Origin: Neurospora intermedia | Lineage: Eukaryota > Ascomycota > Sordariomycetes > Sordariales > Sordariaceae | NCBI GenBank assembly: GCA_037102815.1 | Contig: BTPP01000002.1 | Span: 3,596,001-3,660,000, forward strand | Reading direction: 5' to 3' | DNA length: 64,000 nt | Shown here: one piece after another, positions 56,415 through 64,000 of the stretch | Layout: each line of letters starts with the position of its first letter | Numbering within the stretch: position 1 is the stretch's first letter | The notes under the pieces: model-generated | Database searches by the model: none | Told to the model about the DNA's origin: nothing | Seen by the model: the letters and a program-made list of their open reading frames with translations, nothing else | Position numbers and translations under genes: made by a program

Positions 56415-59329
56415 ATGCCCGCCCAAACCAAGCTCGCTCCTCTCAGGCGTGTCGCCCCCACCAGGTTCGAGTTCCTCGACGACGACAGCGACAGCAACGA
56501 CATTGACCAACCTCTGTCTGCATCTCATGCGGCTACGGGCCTGGGCATAAGTGCTAGAGTATCTGGACAGTAAGCATTTGTTTTTCATTTTCCCATTCCG
56601 TATCTTAATGGCACATTCATTCCTTTGTCCATTGTGTTTCACGGGGCAGGAATTCTCCCAGCAATTTGTTGTCGGATTGTCGGTATTTAGCTGGACAAGC
56701 TGAACCGGTGCCCTTAATACAAGCTGCAGGGCGGGTTTCCTTACTAGTCCCATACGCTAGTTGTCTCTAAGTGGTGGATTACACGCCTGAGTTGGACAGC
56801 TTCCATCAGCCTCCGTTGGCTGCTCGTGTTCGCTGTGCCACGATATGCCTGGTTGACAGGATGCTGCGCGCCTGTAAAACAAACACATGCCACTACCACG
56901 CCCCTTCCGTCGCTACCTTATGCATCATTCATCTACAACCTCGTCCCACCTTGCCTGTTCGAGCGACATCAAGCGATGTGTAGTCAAGAATACCTCGAGA
57001 AGAACAGTTGCTCTCCCTGATCTCTTTCATCTTCTTATCCCTTCAGCAAAGCTTAGGTTCCTTAGTCGATAAGCGAACAACCGCCCACACAATTGGGCGC
57101 TGTGACTGTTACAATCGCGGTAAAACTAACCACTCTTCGCCGACTTGTAGCAAGACCGTCCCGGTGCAACCCCCGCCCAGAAACCCGCGACGTCTCACAG
57201 CCGTTCAGCAAAAACAGACCTACCGACCCTACCGACCCACCTCATCAATCTACTCGGAAATTTCTCCGCCTCTTGCACCCCACGACCCCAAGCAACCAAG
57301 CACGCTGGCGTCCCATTACTTTCAACGCTATCGAGGGGGCGAGGAGATTTCGCCCCCCAGCTCGCCAGAGCCGAGCTATACTCAGCCCCACCATCGGCCT
57401 CCCATCCTTCCACCGGGCGATGTCTCGCCGATCGAGGAAGAATATGAGGAGACGGCGCAAGGAGCTTCCGAACCTCAGCCCTATGGGAGGACCCAACATC
57501 CACACTACCAGGGTCCGGGTTCCCACTCACCTCCATCGAAGCACAATGCTGCGGCCAGCATCAACGTGATGCCCCGTGGCCAGCGCAGACTTTCGGACGC
57601 GGCCCTTCGCAATACTCATGTGAATCGTGCACCCCCATCGCGACAACCCCGGGCCCCGGGACCAGGTTTACCTTTGTTTGATCCGGTAACCGGCGAACAT
57701 CTGGACAGCGCGCATGGTCGTCCGCTGAACAGGCCTCCGCCGGGTGCCCCCCATGGCCCAGATCCGAGATCCGCTCGCCAGCCGCCGCCGCCGCCGCCGC
57801 CGTTTGCAGGGCCACAGCCGAAAATGGCTTCTGCCAGGGATAGAATGATGAGGATGATGAGCGCGAGCCCACGAGAAAGCGGGCCAGACCCAGCAGCAGG
57901 AGCTTTCGCGGCCAATCGTCCTGGTTGGCGTGGACCAAGCGGTCGAACAGCTATCGTTGATCCCGTCCGTGGTCCTCCTAAGGTCCCCCCACTGAGGATA
58001 CCCGATCGCGATGGTAGACGGGTTGTGTCGCAAGATTCCGGACCTAGTCAAAGACCCGAGTTGTCTCTGGGTATTCCTAGACGGAATCAAATATCCCCGC
58101 CAGCTCGTGCTGGTGCACCGATGGGGTTTGCGCCACGGGACCCCGGCCAGAGAGTCATATCCTCGTCTCAGGTTCACCCGCAGTCTGCGACGACACCGCG
58201 ACCGCTGAGAAGTCCAATTTATCCGAGTCCACCGTATTCTGCGATTTCCTCACGAGGAGATGCACCGTTCGTAGCAGCCCAGCAGCTCAAACGTGACGGT
58301 ATGGGTCCTCCCCCTCCGATGGCGTTGACCCCTGTTTCACCAACAAACACTTCACCTGTGAACTCCAGCCCACAGAGCTCACAGCCGAATCCAGTTCAGA
58401 GGAAGCCCACCTCATCTTACGCCAACCATCAATCCCAGGACTCTTTCTCTTCAGTCTACTCCCAGCAGCAACCTGAGGTGCCGAGACCGAAGCAACAGCC
58501 TCCTACCCCCCAACCCGTGGCTGCCAACCCGCTTCCGGCCGATGAACCTTGTATAAAACCCCCTTCGCGTTTCAGCGTGACAACGTATGCGACCAGCATA
58601 TCCACCATAACCCACGCCCCACGCGAGTCCCTGGATGATTTCCATGACAATAGCGATTACCAGCCCTCAATATCCAGCATTTCGCAGCGGCGTCGTTCAG
58701 AGAGCCCCAAGGACGAAGAGCCGGTACAATCCATCATGAACAGGAGCAGACCCAAACTCGAAGGCTTCGACTACAAGAAAAACCAAGTCCCCATCGTCGT
58801 CTCTCTCAAAGACCAAATCGTCTCCCCCTACGAGAGTGTCATCGACCGCGAATCTCCCGCTGCCCGCGACCGTCGAGTCGGTATCGCAAATGGATTCAAA
58901 CCTACTCCCAGGCGCGTCTCCGCCACCCCCTCCGACATTAACAAATCCCTCCCTCCGGCTCCTCCTGAACTCGAAGCTCTGTCCCTCCACGATGGCAAGC
59001 CTTCCAGTCCTAAAGACCTCACCGCCTCCGAGCGCGTAGCGCTCTACGACGCGCAAATCCAGGCCCTCGGTAACCGTCGCATCAACATCACCCGCTCCAT
59101 CAAGCAGATGACGGAGCTGATGCCGACGGACAACATTTTGAACAGCGAGGCGGTCCGCCGCAAGCGCGAAATAGAGAAACAAAAAGTCGAAGGCCTAAAA
59201 ACAGAGCTGGCGGAGGTGCAGAGGCAGATGTACGAGCTGGGACTGAAGTTGCATCGGGCGTATAAGAGGCAAGAGAAGGAGGCGACTTTTGAGCCTACTA
59301 CGCTTTGGGTGAGGAGGGTTACTGGGTGA
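56415..59329 (+). CDS. Proline-rich, largely disordered conserved fungal protein with C-terminal coiled coil
   Basis: Model: exons 56415-56569 and 57151-59329, 777 aa. The first exon encodes MPAQTKLAPLRRVAPTRFEF and an acidic stretch. The second starts HKTVPVQPPPRNPRR, continues as a long Pro/Ser/Gln/Arg-rich region (PPPPPPPFAGPQ, SRFSVTTYATSISTI) and ends in a conserved-looking helical part (LTASERVALYDAQIQALGNRRINITRSIKQM...AEVQRQMYELGLKLHRAYKRQEKE). The GTAAGC donor at 56570 and the ACTAACC...TTGTAG acceptor at 57150 agree in phase, but the 581-nt intron is long for this genome, so a middle exon may be missed (a candidate acceptor ends at 56650). The family is not identified; a cytoskeletal or signalling scaffold role would be a guess. 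Confidence 0.7.
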
Positions 59330-59986
59330 GGGGTTGGATAAGGAGGGAGTTGGTGTGGGACATGGCAATTGACTTGCCTTTTGTCAGTTATGTTTGAACA
59401 TGTGACAAGTTCTTTTTCCTATGTCTTAGGGGGATGGTCCTCTTTTTCTTTATGAAGAGCATGCATGCTACAAGCGAGCGGGTAGTGCCGCGGTGCAGTT
59501 CAAGTGGAGTTTAGGCATGAGCTGTGGGGTTTTCTTATGCTCTTTTTGCGATATGTATAATGACGACCAAGTAAAGTTTTCGTATTTGTATCTGTATGGA
59601 TGACATCTTGGGGCAGTTAGTGGAATCATTTCAACGGCAGATGGAAGGAAATAATGAATTGACTAACTGCATACCATTTGGTCGTCCATGCAATATGTGA
59701 AGTGCAGCAGAACAGTTGGGAATGATTATCGTATGAGTTGCATATGCAATTGCACAATAACATGCATATGAACAAAAAGTTCCAACTCAACAATCCACCG
59801 CGAACTATCGAACGGTTTGAGGGGAAAGTCGGGACAAACTAAAAACAGGTACAAACTTGTGGAGAAGAGAGAAGGATACAAGAACGGACCCCCTCCCTCC
59901 TCCCTTTGAATAAGAATAACAACCCAAAAAAATAAAAAAAAAATAAAACAAGACACTGTAGGCAATGTCCGTGTGACAGACAGCCA
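59330..59986. other. Convergent 3' region
   Basis: 657 bp tail-to-tail between the proline-rich gene and the SNF2 gene. AT-rich with A-runs near 59928-59950. Nothing else is seen. Confidence 0.55.
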
Positions 59987-62900
59987 TTAATCGAGTTTAA
60001 CACCTAGCACGGCCTTGAAGTCCTGTGGTTGTAGAAGCAGAGTTTTAGTTCTAGTGACTGCTCCTTTGGCATTGAGCCTGAATTGGTACGTGGCCATCTT
60101 ACCTCCAGGTTATCGTTGACCCCATCACCGGTGTCGAATGTCAGCTTCGCGAGCGTTTGCTTCTTGGTCTGTAATGCAACGATGTTCTTCGGCTTTGGTT
60201 AGTACCGCTGTCGGTCGGTGAACTTGGGTGGGAGGTTGTCGCATGCGTCGCTTACGTCTTCCACGGTTCTTTTCATAATATACCTTGTCACAAGGACATT
60301 TTTCGTCTGGCCCATGCGAACTGACCTAGCAATGGCCTGAGCCTCGACTGAAGGATTCCAGTGCGGCTCAACGACATGTACGTGACTTGCCGCTGTGAGA
60401 TTCAGTCTTTGGCAGACGTTAGCAGAGCGATCCAGAATGTATGATACCTGGAAGACATGGTTTGTGACTTACCCGACTGCCCCTGTACCCACAGACATGA
60501 TTAGGATGGACGCTTGAGGATCTTCCTGGAAAGTCCTGATAAGTCTCGTTCGCTCGGAGATGCTTGTTTTGCCATGGACAAGGAGTGCAGCGACACCTGC
60601 GTCTCTGAATATGTGGACGAGCCCGTATAGAGTGGGTATCCACTGAGAAAATATGAGGCTGGGCCGTTCTCGTCAGTTCTGTTGCCAATGTCCGGCAAGT
60701 TTCCATGAGCTATGGCAATACTTACTGCTTGGTGCCCGTTTCAGCTTTAAGTACTTGCTCTTTCACGGCTTTAAGCTTCGTTGAGAACAGGTCTGTCTGC
60801 AACGAGCTATTGATATTGACTGTGTCTGCGATGGCGTCGCCCAGCAAGCGAGTTGGGTCAGGACTCCCTCCCGCATTCACGGAAGGACTACTAGGTTGAA
60901 GAGGGCGACGACAGTTTGGGCAGAACTGAATATCCCCAAAGCCCCCGTCACTCTCTAAGAATGAGCATCGTTCACACGATGCGTCAACCTCCCCGTGCTG
61001 TGGCGTAAGGTAATCCGCAGAGGCCCATAGAGGGTTCAAAGTACCATGATTGCACATCATGCGCATCTTCAGGGTAGCAGTGAATAGTACATTGTACAGC
61101 TTGAGGGTACCTGTATCTTTGCCACTGACGATGTCATCCAAAAGCCATTTTGTCCTACTCAAAATAGCATCGTAAGTACTCTGTTCTTGATCAGAGAGAG
61201 CCAGATAAATGATCGTGGATGTCGATGGGGGTACATCGAGACATTTATCCGTTCGGCGGAGACAGTACGAACGGAGGTAGGCTCGCAATGGTTCAGAGTT
61301 GCACCTGCCTCCCCCGGAGAGGGGCTCCAGAACGTGCTTTCGGAAAGCATTTTTCGCCAAATAAGGCGGTAACCGAAGGAAATCCGCAAGAGATGAGAGA
61401 TCTTCTAGCTTGTTTTGAATGGGTGTACCTGTCAAGCACCACCGTCTGGTAGTATTGAGAGTTACAGCGGCTCGGAAGTAGCGTGTAGAAGCATTTCGTA
61501 TCTCATGTGCTGTCAAATATGTCAATGTTGAAATATTTCAGCAAATCAACAATTTTGGATCAACAGAAAAAGTTTGAATGTCACCTACCTTCATCGAGAA
61601 CTACCCTATACCACTCCATTCTGTGAAGCAAACCGCTTTTCTTGTAATCGGATGCGAGTGTAGAGTATGTCGTGAGAACCAGATCTGTGTCCATGAGAGT
61701 CTTGTATCCCCGAGGCTTTTGTTCCCCATGGAATATTGTGACACGCAGAGCTTCAGACATGTGACTAGAAGTAGAGGTGGTTTTACATCAGCCTGCCAGT
61801 TGAGAAGTGCGGTGCGAATGATTTGACTCTTACCGTTCAATCTCGGATTGCCAGTTGTCGATCAGCTCTTCATAAGACGCAATCAGCTATAGCTTAGAAC
61901 CGCAGGACTTCGATTGGGGTAGAACCTACGCCGTGAGGGTACTACAACCAAGGTGGCTCTTGTAGGTGTTTTGTGATCAGCTTGACGAAACGTAAAGTCG
62001 GCAAAGTCAACGGCAGATTGCAATGTATGTAGGATGGTGACAAGGGTACTAAGGGTCTTGCCCATTCCCATCACGTCGGCGATCAGCCCGCCACAGTTGG
62101 TTTTGAGTTGCATCGAACTTGAGCGCTGTTAGTTGACGTTTGTAATGCCTAAGATCGGGGAAAGGACTTGCTATACCATGATGAGTAAGTCTCACACAAA
62201 GCATTATCATCTGAGGGATTCTCCTTTTCTCGATCAAGCATGAAGCGAACAGCTTGTTCTTGATGACTGTACGGGATGGATTCTTGGTTAACACAAAAGC
62301 CCTGAAGGTGCTCTGTCTGTTACAGAATTGAAGGTGACAATAACGAAACGAAACCTGCCTTGTAAGTCTGGCCTTCAGGCTATTGGGGTGTACGAGCGGA
62401 GTGGCCTCTTCAACAGAGACCACGTTTAAGGACTCAAAAATGCTGTCAACTTCTCCACGAACTCTCGCTCTGAGGTTGGACAGCCCCAACGAGTCGCAGC
62501 TCACTCCAATCAGGTCGTCGAAGTTGATTTGTTCCCCTGGTACCACAAAGAATTGCGGATTGCGGTATATGACCTCGGGGCGCAAGGCTTTGGGATGCTG
62601 AAGAAATGCGGAGACTTTTGATAACCGTTTGGCAACTTCGTTTGCGACAACGTTGTCTTGTGGCCCGAAAACATTGATCGAGATGTCCTCCAGTACAGGA
62701 GATTTCCTAGCAAGGGCTTTTCTGCGTTTTGAGAAAGCTGTTGTACCCAAGACAGCCTCAAATAGAGTGTTAGGTACCTGACGAAGCGCGGCCAATGTGT
62801 CCTGCGTGAGTTGGTCGGCGATAGCGAAGGCTGTCCCGTCGACAGAAAACAGACAAAAGGAGCCTTGACATCTTTTTACAGGAAAATAAACGAATGATGT

Positions 62901-63195
62901 TGTGTTCTCGCTGTCTTTGAATTGATCTGGGAGTAGGTCCAACCCATTGATACATTGGGCCCTCGTGTCATACAGCTAAAAGTACGATGTCAACTTAGTC
63001 CTGGGACCGAATGAGTAGGTAGTCGTAGGTTCAGTGATAAGATATGAGATTACTTGTACGGGACTCAGAAAAGCTTACCGCGCCATAGCAGATTCTGTCA
63101 CCAATGTCGTATGTTTGTCCGATGGTATCGCTCACGTTGGCTTCCTCAACAGGACTCGAGTAATGCCGTTTTTTACCGGCCGTCACAGATGCCAT
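59987..63195 (-). CDS. SNF2-family DNA-dependent ATPase (RAD5/RAD16-like)
   Basis: Ten exons: 63195-63079, 62975-62196, 62125-61930, 61867-61834, 61764-61589, 61509-60726, 60658-60473, 60406-60256, 60186-60103 and 60022-59987; 847 aa. SNF2 ATPases move along duplex DNA to remodel chromatin or help DNA repair. Visible: GGLIADVMGMGKT (motif I, 311-323), LVVVPSRQLIDNWQSEIERH (Ia), LVLTTYSTLASD, LDEAHEIRN (motif II, DEAH 433-436), LTGTPIQNKLEDLSSLADFLRL (III), a reduced zinc-binding insert CERC...CPNC, HLIFSQWIPTL (IV), SVGTGAVGLNLTAASHVHVVEPHWNPSVEAQAIARSVRMGQ (V-VI). All splice phases agree; exon 4 is only 34 nt. The N-terminal 300 residues lack a recognised HIRAN domain. The final exon acceptor pair (60186 or 6 nt earlier) is uncertain. 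Confidence 0.88.
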
Positions 63196-64000
63196 GGTTG
63201 ACATACAACATGACGAGCTCAATTAGGTTGAAGAAGTTCGTCTCACTGGTTGATAAAGTCCGGTGAACGGAAAGCTCAGCAGTACTGAAAGAATGAATAA
63301 CAACACCGAAGGTGGAGAGGGTTTGACAAGAAGGGAGACAAGAGAAGTCGAGAAAAACCCGTATACAAGACGATGAAGTGCAAGATGGCGTTGTCTCGGG
63401 GTCAGCGGAGGCAGTGCGGTTGGGCGTACATACCTACCTCTAGGTGGCAGACACACACCGTCTAATGAGGGAGTGGGCATGATCGAGCCCATGATGGGAG
63501 AGAAGGCAACCAATTGATACTGCATCTTCAAGGCCGGATATATCGACCGAAGAATTTTGTTAAATTCTCGCTGGGTGGTTAGTTCGCTGTTTGGCTCAGG
63601 GACGGGATGGCGGCCTCTTCTACCTAGTCCACATCAGGAACAGGCTTGAGGCAGTGCTGATAGCAGGTGCGCAAGACGTGACTGCTTCTCTTGTAACTTT
63701 TAGTTGATTCGCTGTTAAGCCACAAGGCAAGGCAAGGCAGCAAAGAGAGATATGTGATGCATTCTGTGGAGTTCTCCAGTACTGCACAGAGTACTGGCTA
63801 CATAGGTATGTATAGGGTACAGAGTACATAGTAAGCGCTAACATTCGCCTTGCTTGAATCCATTGGCTGCGCTGCGGCCTGGGGCACTGCACGCATGATG
63901 TGGCTCGGCGGGTGCAGTGCAACAACAACTCCCTCCTCCGCCAATTCAGCAGCTGCCTGCGGCACGGACGGCCGCAACTTACCTTTACCTGGGCAGATAC
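63196..64000. other. Promoter side of the SNF2 gene
   Basis: 805 bp to the window end with no recognised gene. An in-frame ATG at 63213, reached from 63222 (MSSSCCMSTMASV), could extend the SNF2 protein slightly. Confidence 0.45.

Overview
The window is nuclear DNA from a filamentous ascomycete, almost certainly Neurospora crassa or a very close Sordariaceae relative. Evidence: short GT-AG introns of 50-110 nt with CTNAC-like branch sites throughout; a six-exon sulfate permease of 819 aa that matches what I recall of the N. crassa cys-14 product; and a tRNA-Phe(GAA) gene with a 16-nt intron, which fits my memory of the N. crassa gene. No rRNA, CRISPR or virus-like element was seen. Gene density is about one per 4 kb, with long gene-free stretches.

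Layout. 1.0-4.1 kb: SUN-domain nuclear envelope protein (+). 4.8-7.4 kb: DEAD-box helicase Dbp4 (+). 9.4-10.8 kb: small RING-IBR-RING ubiquitin ligase (+) that seems to have two tandem, interchangeable last exons. 12.3-18.4 kb: accessory island of three diverged BTB/POZ-like paralogues (+, -, +). The first carries an N-terminal GLFG repeat tract like a nucleoporin, and the middle gene is bracketed by two copies of one MITE in opposite orientation, one of them nested inside a second MITE. 18.9-20.7 kb: amino-acid permease (-). 20.7-26.6 kb: gene-free, with a 23-bp G run. 26.6-29.4 kb: cys-14 (+). 29.6-30.1 kb: 5'-truncated relic of a secreted ARB_07466-like protein (-). 31.2-31.9 kb: small protein with a PAM2 motif (+). 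33.0 kb: tRNA-Phe (+). 33.6-34.6 kb: GH16 glucanase (-). 37.8-39.4 kb: secreted M28 aminopeptidase (-). 41.6-43.3 kb: mitochondrial Tam41 (-). 43.8-44.2 kb: MITE with 40-bp perfect inverted repeats, an 8-bp target duplication and telomere-like repeats inside. 45.1-47.7 kb: Mad1 (+). 49.0-52.0 kb: Syp1/muniscin (-). 53.2-54.5 kb: Csk1-like kinase (+). 56.4-59.3 kb: proline-rich conserved protein (+). 60.0-63.2 kb: ten-exon SNF2/RAD5-like ATPase (-).

The housekeeping genes are unrelated and form no pathway cluster. The most unusual material is the 9.4-18.4 kb stretch (duplicated terminal exon, GLFG-BTB fusion, MITE-framed paralogue) and the hAT-like MITE at 43.8 kb. Exon coordinates come from splice consensus, reading phase and family motifs read by eye.
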